DNA of 64,000 nt from an uncultured Paracoccaceae bacterium (GCA_947497985.1 CANMIX010000007.1:164196-228195); one strand, 5' to 3'; numbered from the stretch's first letter, positions 43,360 through 52,753 are shown. The notes: generated by a model from the letters alone, not told the origin. A program made the numbers and translations.

Positions 43360-45681
43360 ATGCTGACCAGCGCACTTCCAACGCTTGATGAACCAAAAGC
43401 AGGGCAATTGACCATTCAATACGCCCCTGTGCCAGAGACGGACGTTGTCGAAAATCCGCCCCGTTTTACTTGGCTGCCCGTCATTGATGACGAGGCGCGG
43501 TATGTGCTTCGCATTTCGCAAGACCCCGAATTCGCCAAGGGCAAAACCAAGACGTTCCAAGATCTGCCTTTGAACTTCTTTACGCCGGACACCGTGCTTG
43601 AGCCCGGCACCTATCACTGGTCCTATGCCACCTGGGACTGTGAGCGCAGCGCGCCTTCCAGTGCTTGGAGCAGTACCCGCAGTTTCACAGTGGCCGAAGG
43701 CCTGCCGGAGACCCCACTTGCGCCGCGTGCGACACGCTTGGCGAAAGTTGAAACAAGCCACCCACGCCTTTGGATGACGCAGGACCGCCTGAAGGGCTTC
43801 AAAAAAGACGTCGCCAAAGACCCAGACCATTGTTCGTGGTCGAACTTTTACAAGAAATCCGTGCAGCCCTGGATGGACCGTGAGGTCATGAAAGAGCCTG
43901 CAGGCTATCCGGACCACAAACGTGTGGCTGCAGTCTGGCGTAAAACCTATATCGAGCTTCAAGAAGCCTGGTACGCGATCCGTCACCTGGCCATCGGTGG
44001 CAAAGTCACCGACAATGCAGAGATGACAGCACGCGCCAAAGAATGGCTTTTGGAGGTTGCGTCTTGGGATCCAATGGGCATGACCTCGCGCGCCTATACG
44101 GATGAATGGGCCTATCGTGTATGTAATGCGCTGGCCTGGGGTTATGACTGGCTTTATGACGATCTAAACGATGAAGAGCGCAAAATCGTGCGTGCCGCGC
44201 TGTTGGAACGCACCCGCGATATCGCGGAACATGCGATCTTGAACGCGAAGATTCATCTGTTCCCCTATGACAGCCACGCGGTTCGTTCGGTCTCCTTGTC
44301 GATCGTGCCGGCCTGTATTGCGCTGCTGGGCGATGACGAAGACGACGAAGCCCGCGACTGGTTGAACTACAGCATCGAGTTCCTGATGACGGTCTATTCG
44401 CCGTGGGGCGACAGTGATGGTGGTTGGGCCGAGGGCACTAATTATTGGATGATGGGCATCGCCTATCTGATCGACTCGGCCAACCGTTTGAAGTCTTACA
44501 CAGGCATCGATCTGTACAAACGGACGTTCTTCCAAAATACCGGTGACTTCCCGCTGTTCTGCAAAGCACCCAATACCCGTCGCGCCACCTTTGGTGATGA
44601 CAGCACCCAAGGCGATTTGCCCGGCATCAAGACTGGCCTCAACATGCGCCAGTTTGCGGGGGCCACCGGCAAGGGGGCCTATCAGTGGTACGCCGAAGAA
44701 AACCTGCGTCTGAACCCCGGTACTGAGGGCGCGTTCTACAATTGGGGTTGGTGGGACACGAATTTCGACGAGCTTGTGTTCCAGACTGATTTTCCCGTTG
44801 TGGAGGCAACAGCGCCCGAAGGTGGTATGCGCCACTTCAAAGGGATCGGCTGGGTCGGCATCCAGCACGCGATGGAGAACCCGGACGAACATATCCAGTT
44901 TGTCTTCAAATCTTCCCGCTTTGGCTCCGTCAGTCACAGTCATGGCGACCAGAACGCCTTCTGCATGGCAGCCTATGGTGAAGATCTCGCGATCCAGTCT
45001 GGCTATTATGTCGCGTTCAACTCATCCATGCACCGGAACTGGCGCCGCCAAACACGCTCAAAGAATGCGATCCTGATCAACGGCAAGGGTCAATACGCGG
45101 AAAAAGACAAGTCCAAGGCGCTGTCCGCAAAGGGACGTATCATTGCCACGGAAGAGCGTGAGGATCATTACTTCATCCACGGCTGCTCCACCGCTGCATA
45201 CCAAAGCCTGTCACCCGAGGTGACGCGCGCCGAACGTAAGGTCTATTTCGTGCGTAACTCGTACTTTGTCATCGTCGACGAAGTTGATGCGGATGCGCCG
45301 GTGACTGTGGAATGGTTGCTACACGCCAATAACCCATATGAGCTTGGCAAATCGTCGTTCCGCAACACTGGTGAGCGGGCAGGGTTCTACGGGCAGGTGG
45401 TTTGGTCCGAAGGCGGTAAGCCTGAGCTGACGCAAGAGACAAATTTCCCGGATGTGGATGCGGTTGATTACGAAGGACTGCCGGTCAGCACTTTCTTGAC
45501 CGCCAAATACCCGGCGGCGAAACGCCATCGTATTGCAACCCTTCTGGTGCCTTACAAACTTGACGCACCAAAACGTATTTTCAATTTCATGGACGATCAA
45601 GGCTATGACGCGGACCTGTACTTCACAGACCCCGATGAAAAAACGTTCAAAGTTGTCATGAAAAAGCTCGCGAACACCTAA
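43360..45681 (+). CDS. Heparinase II/III-like polysaccharide lyase, PL15-type exo-oligoalginate lyase candidate
   Basis: A 773-residue cytoplasmic protein (no signal peptide). It has an N-terminal beta domain with Fn3-like features (DUF4962 region, about 1-125), an alpha/alpha-toroid (about 130-480) and a C-terminal heparinase II/III-like beta sandwich. Length and layout match the PL15 exo-lyase Atu3025. H306 in YDSHAVR, Y362 in EGTNYW and H528 in SHSHGDQN fall where Atu3025 has its catalytic H311, Y365 and H531 (from memory). It should release unsaturated uronate monomers from imported oligomers. A heparin/heparosan-type substrate is the main alternative, since PL15 also includes exo-heparinases. 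Confidence 0.85.
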   Translation: MLTSALPTLDEPKAGQLTIQYAPVPETDVVENPPRFTWLPVIDDEARYVLRISQDPEFAKGKTKTFQDLPLNFFTPDTVLEPGTYHWSYATWDCERSAPSSAWSSTRSFTVAEGLPETPLAPRATRLAKVETSHPRLWMTQDRLKGFKKDVAKDPDHCSWSNFYKKSVQPWMDREVMKEPAGYPDHKRVAAVWRKTYIELQEAWYAIRHLAIGGKVTDNAEMTARAKEWLLEVASWDPMGMTSRAYTDEWAYRVCNALAWGYDWLYDDLNDEERKIVRAALLERTRDIAEHAILNAKIHLFPYDSHAVRSVSLSIVPACIALLGDDEDDEARDWLNYSIEFLMTVYSPWGDSDGGWAEGTNYWMMGIAYLIDSANRLKSYTGIDLYKRTFFQNTGDFPLFCKAPNTRRATFGDDSTQGDLPGIKTGLNMRQFAGATGKGAYQWYAEENLRLNPGTEGAFYNWGWWDTNFDELVFQTDFPVVEATAPEGGMRHFKGIGWVGIQHAMENPDEHIQFVFKSSRFGSVSHSHGDQNAFCMAAYGEDLAIQSGYYVAFNSSMHRNWRRQTRSKNAILINGKGQYAEKDKSKALSAKGRIIATEEREDHYFIHGCSTAAYQSLSPEVTRAERKVYFVRNSYFVIVDEVDADAPVTVEWLLHANNPYELGKSSFRNTGERAGFYGQVVWSEGGKPELTQETNFPDVDAVDYEGLPVSTFLTAKYPAAKRHRIATLLVPYKLDAPKRIFNFMDDQGYDADLYFTDPDEKTFKVVMKKLANT

Positions 45682-45696
45682 ATAGCAGTGGGCAGT

Positions 45697-45721
45697 GGCT
45701 TCCGCGTCTTGCGCGGAGGCC
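45697..45721 (+). other. Intercistronic hairpin between lyase and cupin genes
   Basis: A 10-bp stem GGCTTCCGCG / CGCGGAGGCC (one G-T pair) with a TCTTG loop, 15 nt after the lyase stop; no T run. Probably an mRNA-processing or stability element. Confidence 0.55.
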
Positions 45722-45753
45722 GGATATCAATATCAACGCCGTGGAGATTGACG

Positions 45754-46086
45754 ATGACGGTAAAAAATTATTTTCCAGCAGCGGAAAACGAGCTTGTGGA
45801 TGCGGGTGGCGGTCTGACACGGAAAGTCGGTGCCTATAATGACAATATTATGTGCGTCGAAGTCAAATTTGAGACGGGAACCGTTGCGGCACTGCACAGC
45901 CACCCACACGAACAGATCACTTATGTGATCTCAGGTAAGTTTGAATTTTCTGTTGGGGATGAAACTTACATCGTTTCGGCCGGCGACTCTTTGTACAAAC
46001 AACCCAATATCGTTCACGGGGCAACCTGCCTTGAAGCCGGAACGCTGCTGGATATGTTTACGCCGCACCGTGAAGACTTTCTCTGA
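45754..46086 (+). CDS. kdgF: KdgF-like cupin (unsaturated uronate linearisation)
   Basis: A 110-residue single-domain cupin. The metal site is clear: HSHPHEQITYVISG (H48, H50, Q54) and NIVHGA (H88). KdgF-type cupins catalyse conversion of cyclic 4,5-unsaturated uronates, the product of lyases, to linear ketonised sugars (DKI or DEH). The position right behind a lyase and before a reductase fits. The start at 45754 has GGAG 9 nt upstream; the track start lies within the preceding hairpin. Confidence 0.83.
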   Translation: MTVKNYFPAAENELVDAGGGLTRKVGAYNDNIMCVEVKFETGTVAALHSHPHEQITYVISGKFEFSVGDETYIVSAGDSLYKQPNIVHGATCLEAGTLLDMFTPHREDFL

Positions 46087-46125
46087 AGCAATATATCATC
46101 AGCTCGATTTACGGGAGTACAGAGC

Positions 46126-47007
46126 ATGACCAAACCAGTGATCGGATTTATCGGTCTCGGCCTTATGGGCGGCAACATGGTTGAAAACCTTCAGAACAAG
46201 GGTTTTGAACTGGTTGTAATGGACCTCAATAAAGACGCAGTGGCCACTGTTCTGGAACGTGGCAACGCAAAGGAAGCGGCGTCGCCAAAAGAACTGGCTG
46301 AAGCAAGCGATATCGTAATGCTGTGCCTGACGACGTCGGAAGTTGTCGAAAAAGTGGTTTATGGCGACAACGGTATCCTTGCAGGCATCAAAGACGGTGC
46401 AGTGCTGATCGATTTCGGTACCTCCATTCCGGCCTCGACACGTAAGATTGGTGCGGATCTCGCAGCAAAAGGCGCGGGTATGGTTGACGCACCTTTGGGT
46501 CGTACACCTGCCCACGCCAAAGATGGCCTGCTGAACATCATGGCCGCCGGCGACAAAGCGACCTTTGACAAGGTGAAGCCAGTGCTGGACGAGCAGGGCG
46601 AGAACGTGTTCCACTTGGGCGCTCTTGGCGCAGGACACGTTACCAAGCTGATCAACAACTTCATGGGCATGACCACAGTGTGCACCATGAGCCAAGCCTT
46701 TGCGGTTGCGGATCGTTCTGGTGTGGACCGTCAGCAATTGTTCGACATCATGTCGACCGGCCCCTCGAACTCGCCTTTCATGCAGTTCTGCAAGAACTAC
46801 GCTGTTGACGGTGTGAGCGACCTGGGTTTCTCGATCAACAATGCGAACAAAGACTTGGGCTACTTCTTGAAGATGGTCGAAGATCTGGGCACGCGCGCCG
46901 AAATCGCCGAAGGGACGTCCAACAACCTGCAGGCTGCAGTCGCGGAAGGCTTGGGCGAAGGCAACGTTCCGGAAATCTTTGACTATTTCCGTAAGCTCGC
47001 GAGCTAA
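46126..47007 (+). CDS. Beta-hydroxyacid dehydrogenase (HIBADH family), possible uronate (DEH) reductase
   Basis: A 293-residue NAD(P)-dependent dehydrogenase: GFIGLGLMGGNM (residues 7-18), catalytic Lys K174 and N178 in GHVTKLINNFMG, and substrate loop DAPLGRTPAHAKDG at about 121-134. That loop has GRT where 3-hydroxyisobutyrate dehydrogenases have SGG, as in the sulfolactaldehyde reductase YihU. In this operon the expected substrate is the keto-deoxy aldehyde from lyase/KdgF action, giving 2-keto-3-deoxygluconate (inference). Tartronate semialdehyde-type substrates are alternatives. Confidence 0.85.
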   Translation: MTKPVIGFIGLGLMGGNMVENLQNKGFELVVMDLNKDAVATVLERGNAKEAASPKELAEASDIVMLCLTTSEVVEKVVYGDNGILAGIKDGAVLIDFGTSIPASTRKIGADLAAKGAGMVDAPLGRTPAHAKDGLLNIMAAGDKATFDKVKPVLDEQGENVFHLGALGAGHVTKLINNFMGMTTVCTMSQAFAVADRSGVDRQQLFDIMSTGPSNSPFMQFCKNYAVDGVSDLGFSINNANKDLGYFLKMVEDLGTRAEIAEGTSNNLQAAVAEGLGEGNVPEIFDYFRKLAS

Positions 47008-47013
47008 TTATTC

Positions 47014-47051
47014 GTGACCTGCGCGGCGGTTTTGACTGTTGCGCGGGTCAC
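47014..47051 (+). other. Hairpin at the end of the uronate operon
   Basis: GTGACCTGCGC pairs with GCGCGGGTCAC (11 bp, one T-G pair) across a 16-nt loop, 7 nt after the dehydrogenase stop. It probably marks the operon end, but lacks a T run. Confidence 0.6.
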
Positions 47052-47341
47052 ACTCCGGGCTGGGAGGAGCGCGGACGCGCTTTCCTGCCTTGGTTGACAG
47101 ATAGGGGGGAGCCATAGGCGACAGGGTCATTTGCCCTGCGCATATCTTTCCCACATCCGTTATGACGCTGAACAGCGTGCCACAACACGTCGCTACATGT
47201 TGGTCTGACACAACTCCTCCCGTCTCCACAGGACCATTGCGACATGTAGCACACTCGTGCTGAACCAAGGTGTGCATTTGCCGTGCTTCCCTCACATCCG
47301 CATTTCCAAAATCGACAGTGTTCAAAGTAACAGGATACGAG
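47052..47341 (+). promoter_or_regulatory. Structured gene-free leader region upstream of the DUF475 gene
   Basis: About 290 bases without a gene but with several nested inverted repeats: CAGGG/CCCTG at 47122-47138, ACGCTG-AA-CAGCGT at 47165-47178, and a long composite stem at 47192-47250. In the latter GCTACATGT pairs with ACATGTAGC, extended by TGGTC / GACCA after a 5-nt bulge. The pattern suggests a structured 5' leader (riboswitch or protein-binding RNA). I could not match it to the yybP-ykoY manganese riboswitch. Confidence 0.4.
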
Positions 47342-48382
47342 ATGAAACAGACCTTCACATACCTGCGTTGGCCCTTCCTCTTCACCGTGACCGGATTGGT
47401 GCTGGCCTATTGGCTGGGGTATAAAACGACGGGTACAGTTGGTGGCGCTTTATCGTTCTTCATGATCGGCGCGGTCTTGGCCATCCTCGAAATCTCGCTG
47501 AGCTTTGACAATGCAATCGTCAACGCCAATATCCTGGAACGGATGGAACCCAAGTGGCAGCACCGCTTCCTGACCTGGGGGATCTTGATCGCCGTCTTTG
47601 GCATGCGGATTGTATTTCCTTTGGCGGTTGTTGCGATTGCCGCAAAGATTGGCCCGATTTCCGCAGTTCTTCTGGCGGCAACGGATCCACATGAATATGC
47701 GCGCATCATGGACGAGTCCCATATTGGGATCGCGGCCTTTGGCGGTACCTTTCTGATGATGGTCGCGCTGACCTATTTCATCGACCAATCCAAAGAGGTG
47801 GATTGGATCAAGATGATCGAACGCCACCTGCGCAAATGGGCATCGATCCGTGGGTTGGAAATCGCGCTGGTGCTGTTCACGGCTCTCATGTTTTCCATCT
47901 CCCTTCCAGCGCATGAGAGCGCGGCCTTTCTGTTTGCGGCCGTGTGTGGGCTTGTGACGTTCCTTGCCGTTGAACTGCTCGGGCATTTTCTCGATGCTGA
48001 AAAAGAAGTGCACAGCGCCGCGACCAAGGGCGGGCTGGGGGCGTTTCTCTACCTTGAAGTGTTGGACGCGAGCTTTTCTTTTGACGGTGTGATCGGTGCC
48101 TTTGCGTTGACGCAGAACCTGTTCCTGATCGCAATTGGTCTAGGGATCGGAGCTTTCTACGTGCGTTCGATGACCATCATGTTGGTGGAACGCCAAATGC
48201 TGACGCAGTTCCGCTATTTGGAGCACGGCGCGTTCTACTCGGTCTTGGTGTTGTCGATCATCATGTATGCGCAATCGCTGTGGCACGTGCCTGAGCTGTT
48301 TACCGGCCTGATTGGCGCATCGTTTATCTGCATGTCCCTGTTTTCCTCCATTCGCTACAATAAGTTGGAGCAAGGCGCGTAA
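47342..48382 (+). CDS. DUF475 / TerC-like integral membrane protein
   Basis: A 346-residue membrane protein with about nine hydrophobic helices. Two pseudo-repeated acidic motifs, LEISLSFDNAIVNANIL and LEVLDASFSFDGVIGAFALT, are the hallmark of the DUF475/TerC group, related to metal-ion (often Mn2+) exporters and tellurite-resistance proteins. The start at 47342 (MKQTFTYLRWPF) has AGGA upstream; the track start is 24 codons too early. The gene stands alone, 209 bp before the arsenate operon. Transported ion unknown. Confidence 0.83.
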   Translation: MKQTFTYLRWPFLFTVTGLVLAYWLGYKTTGTVGGALSFFMIGAVLAILEISLSFDNAIVNANILERMEPKWQHRFLTWGILIAVFGMRIVFPLAVVAIAAKIGPISAVLLAATDPHEYARIMDESHIGIAAFGGTFLMMVALTYFIDQSKEVDWIKMIERHLRKWASIRGLEIALVLFTALMFSISLPAHESAAFLFAAVCGLVTFLAVELLGHFLDAEKEVHSAATKGGLGAFLYLEVLDASFSFDGVIGAFALTQNLFLIAIGLGIGAFYVRSMTIMLVERQMLTQFRYLEHGAFYSVLVLSIIMYAQSLWHVPELFTGLIGASFICMSLFSSIRYNKLEQGA

Positions 48383-48572
48383 AGGCACAGCCATTACTGC
48401 GCAGGACCTTTCCCTTTTTCTCAAAGCACTCTGAGTTGGCCTCTATTTTGGGGCCAAGCTCATGTCTACTTCTCAGTGGAAACGATTGTTGAAAGAATGC
48501 GTTCTTGGTGCTTTGGCCAAGTCGCGGCGAGCGATAGGCCTGTTACAAAAACTTCACTTTTAAACCTCCATA

Positions 48573-48590
48573 ATTCATATATTCATGAAG
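48573..48590. promoter_or_regulatory. Candidate ArsR operator
   Basis: TTCAT (48574) and ATGAA (48585) form an inverted repeat, and ATTCATGAA adds a second overlapping palindrome, directly in front of the ArsR-ArsC start codon. AT-rich palindromes of this type are common ArsR-family sites. Overlap with the translation start is unusual and would block initiation by RNA polymerase or its early elongation. Confidence 0.4.
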
Positions 48591-48591
48591 T

Positions 48592-49431
48592 ATGGAACAA
48601 GATATTGCAAATCGCCTGTCTACCCTTGGCCATCCGCAGCGGTTGGCCTTGTTTCGGCTGTTGATGCGCCGTTACCCGGATCGCGTGCCCGCGACCGAGT
48701 TGGCGCATGCGCTCGGACTGAAACCAAACACGCTTTCAACATATGTCAACGCGCTCAAACAGTCAGGTTTGATTGCGCAAGAACGTATCGGAACGTCTCT
48801 GCGCTATAGCATCGAAATGGATGCTGCGCGTGAGACTATCAATTTTCTTCTGCACGACTGTTGCAGAGGACGTCCCGAAATTTGTGCCCCCCATGTCAAC
48901 CCCGCCCTAATTGGAGCAAGTCCTATGAACCGCGGTATGTACAATGTCCTCTTCATCTGCACCGGAAACTCTGCGCGCTCAATCTTCGCAGAAACGATCC
49001 TGCGTGACCTCGCAGGCGATCGTTTCGTGGCCTATTCAGCTGGCACTCAGCCGAGGTCGGAACTGAATCCCTTTGCGATCGACGTCTTGCAGCAAAAGGG
49101 CCACGACGTCGCTGCATTGCGCTCAAAACACGTTTCAGAATTTCAGGGCGTGGATGTCCCGGAATTTGATTTTGTGTTCACCGTGTGCAACCAGGCCGCC
49201 AATGAAGATTGCCCTTCATGGCAAGGCCAGCCGATCAGTGCTCATTGGGGATTGCCCGATCCAGTCAAGTTCGAAGGATCTGATGCTGAAAAGAGCTTGG
49301 CGTTTCAGCAAACCTACGGCGCCCTGCGCAACCGGATGATCGCCTTTACCTCTCTGCCACTCACATCGCTCGACCGTTTGTCCCTGCAAACTGCGGTGGA
49401 TGAGATCGGCCAATCCAGCGAAGAAGGATAA
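48592..49431 (+). CDS. ArsR-ArsC fusion: arsenite-responsive repressor with low-MW-phosphatase-type arsenate reductase
   Basis: A 279-residue fusion. Residues 1-100 are an ArsR winged helix ([28 protein letters not shown]) with As(III)-binding cysteines C90, C91 and C98 in [10 protein letters not shown]. Residues 117-265 are a thioredoxin-type arsenate reductase of the LMW-PTPase fold with the P-loop CTGNSARS (C123, R129) and further cysteines downstream (C198, C206). It is followed by GAPDH and ArsJ genes, so arsenate handling is its likely role. The SD is weak. Whether the cell cleaves the fusion is unknown. Confidence 0.92.
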   Translation: MEQDIANRLSTLGHPQRLALFRLLMRRYPDRVPATELAHALGLKPNTLSTYVNALKQSGLIAQERIGTSLRYSIEMDAARETINFLLHDCCRGRPEICAPHVNPALIGASPMNRGMYNVLFICTGNSARSIFAETILRDLAGDRFVAYSAGTQPRSELNPFAIDVLQQKGHDVAALRSKHVSEFQGVDVPEFDFVFTVCNQAANEDCPSWQGQPISAHWGLPDPVKFEGSDAEKSLAFQQTYGALRNRMIAFTSLPLTSLDRLSLQTAVDEIGQSSEEG

Positions 49432-49436
49432 TTATC

Positions 49437-50435
49437 ATGACTGTATATGCACTCAACGGCCTTGGCCGCATGGGCAAGCTCGCTCTGAAACCACTGCTGG
49501 CCCAAGGGGCCAAGATCGCCTGGATCAACGACGCAGTGGGGGATCCAGAGATGCACGCACATCTGCTGGAATTTGACACGATCCACGGGCGTTGGAACGC
49601 GGATTTTTCCTTTGACGACGACAGCGTCACCATTGACGGCGTGACGTTGCCGTTCATCGGCACACGCGACATTTCCGAACTGCCGCTGGATGGTGTGGAT
49701 GTTGTCATCGACTGTACCGGCGTTTTCAAAACCGAAGCCAAGATCCAGCCTTACTTTGACGCAGGCGTCAAAAAGGTGGTGGTCTCAGCGCCGGTCAAAG
49801 ACGGGGAAACCGCCAATATCGTCATTGGCGTCAACCAAGAGACCTATGAGCCTGCGCGTCATAACATCGTCACGGCGGCCAGCTGCACGACCAATTGCCT
49901 TGCACCGGTTGTGAAAGTGATCCACGAAAACTTGAAGATCAAACATGGCTCTATCACAACAATCCATGACGTGACCAACACACAGACCATCGTGGACCGC
50001 CCCGCCAAAGATCTGCGGCGCGCACGCTCGGCGCTGAACTCTCTGATCCCGACCACGACGGGCAGTGCGACGGCGATAACATTGATCTATCCCGAGCTCA
50101 AAGGGCGGCTGAACGGTCACGCTGTGCGGGTTCCCTTGCTGAACGCCTCACTGACCGACTGCGTGTTTGAGGTCGAACGCGAGACAACGGCCGAGGAGGT
50201 CAACGCCCTGTTCAAAGAGGCATCCGAGGGGGCGTTGAAGGATATCCTAGGCTATGAAGAGCGCCCGCTGGTCTCTACCGATTACACCAATGATCAGCGT
50301 TCCAGCATTGTGGATGCGCCATCGACCATGGTTGTGAACGGCACCCAGGTCAAAGTCTATGCGTGGTATGACAATGAAATGGGGTATGCGCATCGCTTGG
50401 TTGACGTTGCCCTGATGGTCGGAGCCTCCTTATGA
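49437..50435 (+). CDS. ArsJ-associated glyceraldehyde-3-phosphate dehydrogenase
   Basis: A 332-residue GAPDH with N-terminal GLGRMGK (NAD fold), the catalytic Cys C150 in [10 protein letters not shown] and [10 protein letters not shown]. In arsJ operons this enzyme uses arsenate in place of phosphate to make 1-arseno-3-phosphoglycerate, which ArsJ exports (established for this gene pair). SD AGAAGGA. It overlaps arsJ by 4 bases (ATGA). Confidence 0.93.
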   Translation: MTVYALNGLGRMGKLALKPLLAQGAKIAWINDAVGDPEMHAHLLEFDTIHGRWNADFSFDDDSVTIDGVTLPFIGTRDISELPLDGVDVVIDCTGVFKTEAKIQPYFDAGVKKVVVSAPVKDGETANIVIGVNQETYEPARHNIVTAASCTTNCLAPVVKVIHENLKIKHGSITTIHDVTNTQTIVDRPAKDLRRARSALNSLIPTTTGSATAITLIYPELKGRLNGHAVRVPLLNASLTDCVFEVERETTAEEVNALFKEASEGALKDILGYEERPLVSTDYTNDQRSSIVDAPSTMVVNGTQVKVYAWYDNEMGYAHRLVDVALMVGASL

Positions 50436-51724
50436 CGGATAAGGCAACCCGGCCCGAAGGCATGGCAGCCTATATTGCTGTCACCGCCGCCTATTGGGCT
50501 TTTATGCTGACAGACGGCGCGCTGCGCATGTTGGTGCTTTTGCACTTTCACACCTTGGGGTTTTCTCCGGTGCAGCTGGCCTATCTGTTTGTGCTGTATG
50601 AAATTGCCGGGGTCATCACCAATCTCTGTGCCGGTTGGATTGCCGCGCGGTTTGGTCTGACGTCGACGCTTTATGCGGGGCTTGGTCTGCAGGTAGTCGC
50701 GCTCTTGGCGTTGGCGCAGCTTGATCCTAGTTGGACGGTCACCGTATCCGTCCTGTTTGTGATGCTGGTGCAAGGTGCAAGCGGTGTGGCCAAGGATCTG
50801 GCAAAGATGTCGTCCAAATCTGCCGTCAAACTGCTTGCCCCATCCGAGGACGCAGGGCTGTTCCGGTGGGTAGCCATTCTCACCGGATCCAAGAACATGG
50901 TCAAAGGGTTCGGGTTCCTTCTTGGGGCGGCACTTCTTGCGCTGTTTGGCTTTGTCTGGGCGGTGCTTGGTATGGCGGTCATCCTCGGCGTGATCCTATT
51001 GGCGGTGCTCTTCGCGATGCCGCCGGGGCTGCCCAAAGGGCGCAAGGGTGCCAAATTCTCAGAGGTGTTTTCCAAATCTGAAAACGTCAATTGGCTCAGT
51101 GCTGCACGGGTGTTCCTGTTCGGCGCGCGCGACATCTGGTTTGTTGTCGGCATCCCCATCTATTTCTACGCCGTCCTTTCGGATGGAACGACTGAAGGCA
51201 ATCGGGGGACGTTCTTTCTGATCGGCACCTTTATGGCAGGCTGGGTGATCCTTTACGGGTTGGTCCAAGCAAATGCTCCGCGCATTTTGCGGGCCAAAGA
51301 TCGGTCGGAGGAGGCGTTGATCTCGGCCGCCCGAGGATGGGCGTGGGCTTTGGCGGCTGTTCCCGCGGTACTGACAGCCGCCGCATTGGTCGCGGGTGAG
51401 CCTCACCTGTGGTTAACGATCAGCCTTGTGGCCGGTTTGTTGGTCTTTGGCGCAATCTTTGCGGTTAACTCTTCGCTGCACTCCTATCTGATCTTGTCTT
51501 TCACACAGGCAGAGCGGGTCACGATGGATGTAGGGTTCTATTACATGGCCAATGCGGCAGGGCGCCTTGTTGGAACCCTGTTGTCCGGTTTGACATACCA
51601 AATTGGCGGCTTGCCCCTCATGCTCGGAGTTGCTGCAGTCATGGTGGCGGTCTCCGCTTTGGCAGTGGGTTACCTAAAGCCAGAAAACGCTGACGCGGTC
51701 AAACCACAACCGACACAGGCATAG
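50432..51724 (+). CDS. arsJ: ArsJ, 1-arseno-3-phosphoglycerate efflux protein (MFS)
   Basis: A 430-residue major-facilitator protein with 12 predicted TM helices. The start ([31 protein letters not shown]) and the conserved [15 protein letters not shown] loop are characteristic of ArsJ. It exports the arseno-phosphoglycerate made by the adjacent GAPDH. Last gene of the arsenate operon. Confidence 0.94.
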   Translation: MTDKATRPEGMAAYIAVTAAYWAFMLTDGALRMLVLLHFHTLGFSPVQLAYLFVLYEIAGVITNLCAGWIAARFGLTSTLYAGLGLQVVALLALAQLDPSWTVTVSVLFVMLVQGASGVAKDLAKMSSKSAVKLLAPSEDAGLFRWVAILTGSKNMVKGFGFLLGAALLALFGFVWAVLGMAVILGVILLAVLFAMPPGLPKGRKGAKFSEVFSKSENVNWLSAARVFLFGARDIWFVVGIPIYFYAVLSDGTTEGNRGTFFLIGTFMAGWVILYGLVQANAPRILRAKDRSEEALISAARGWAWALAAVPAVLTAAALVAGEPHLWLTISLVAGLLVFGAIFAVNSSLHSYLILSFTQAERVTMDVGFYYMANAAGRLVGTLLSGLTYQIGGLPLMLGVAAVMVAVSALAVGYLKPENADAVKPQPTQA

Positions 51725-51778
51725 TTTGATGGAAAAGGGCCTATGATCGATCCGTAGATTTTTTACGACGAGACCAAA

Positions 51779-51813
51779 GTGCTGGCATGGCGACGTTGTC
51801 ACTGTGCCAGCAC
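51779..51813. other. Hairpin between convergent arsJ and iclR-type genes
   Basis: A perfect 9-bp inverted repeat GTGCTGGCA / TGCCAGCAC across 17 bases, between convergent genes; likely a transcript-end structure, without a T run. Confidence 0.55.
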
Positions 51814-51845
51814 AATGATTGACAAGAACATGTCAGCGGCGGCTG

Positions 51846-52640
51846 TCAGGTAATCATACGGCTTGCGCGTGACAACTGAGACGCCAGCGCCTTTAATGCC
51901 TGAATGGCATCGGCTTCAGTATTCTCTGACATGTCTTCCTCGTAGAGCGTCACAGAAACCGCCATGTTCGAAGGGCCTGAATGGGACGAAATAGCGGCTC
52001 CAAAAGACACCATAGACGGGCGCAACCCTTTGCTTTCCTGAGCATAACCAACCTGACGGGCGTCGTCCAAAATCCCCAACAACTGTCCGCGGTACTTGGG
52101 TTGTGTCTTTGTAAGCTGTGGCAGATCTTCGGACGGGTACAATTCACAGACCTCCTCATTGCTGAGGTCCGCCAGCATTGCTCGCCCAGATGCGATACAG
52201 CATGCAGGAACCCGTGTGCCGGTACGAAACGTATATCCCACTGGGTACGGCGAATTACGTACCGCAACAAAATACGCGTCCGCGTTTTCGCGGACAGTCA
52301 AGGTAACGCCATTGCTGCGTAACACGTCAGAACGAGAACAGAGGCTGTAGAACTCCTCCACAATATCGTATTCGCCGATCTTCGAGCTTGCCAAGTCCAA
52401 TACCCGGTGGGTCAGCTCAAAGGTTCCGTCGCTTGCCTTTTCAAAGTACCCCTCTGAAACTAGCGTCGCGCAGATGGCATGTGCAGAACTGAGCGGCAGA
52501 CCTACTTCTGCGACGATTTTCGACAGGTTTGGCGCTTCAACACTATTGGCAACAAATTCTAGAACCCTGAGACCGCGCACGAGTGCAGGCACGTTTTTCT
52601 TGGTTGTAGGCACGGTTTGGTTTGGAGACGTAACGTTCAA
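51846..52640 (-). CDS. IclR-family transcriptional regulator
   Basis: A 264-residue IclR regulator: N-terminal winged HTH (ALVRGLRVLEFVANSVEAPNLSKIVAEVGLPLSSAHAICATLV, residues 19-61) and a C-terminal GAF-like effector domain (about 90-255) with PACCIASGRAMLADL and YAQESKGLRPSMVSFGAAI. The start appears to be TTG at 52640, with GGTGA just upstream; no ATG is available at a sensible position. It is followed upstream by the liv operon on the same strand and is a good candidate for its control (see shared motif). Confidence 0.87.
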   Translation of the reverse strand: MNVTSPNQTVPTTKKNVPALVRGLRVLEFVANSVEAPNLSKIVAEVGLPLSSAHAICATLVSEGYFEKASDGTFELTHRVLDLASSKIGEYDIVEEFYSLCSRSDVLRSNGVTLTVRENADAYFVAVRNSPYPVGYTFRTGTRVPACCIASGRAMLADLSNEEVCELYPSEDLPQLTKTQPKYRGQLLGILDDARQVGYAQESKGLRPSMVSFGAAISSHSGPSNMAVSVTLYEEDMSENTEADAIQALKALASQLSRASRMIT

Positions 52641-52753
52641 AGTGTCACCGAAGTTCTTTCAATATGTCGAAGGTCAATACCATAGCGCGGTCGTGGCCTG
52701 AAGTGTCAATTCATCGCTGGTCTCGGTCGCAATTCAACCTCCCGAAAACACAC

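Noticed and set aside
44164-44943. 259-codon minus-strand ORF opposite the PL15-like lyase
   Set aside because: Antisense to the lyase core that holds the catalytic His and Tyr.
47052-47341. yybP-ykoY (manganese) riboswitch upstream of DUF475
   Set aside because: The family context fits, but the conserved core of that riboswitch could not be located by eye; reported only as an unassigned structured region.
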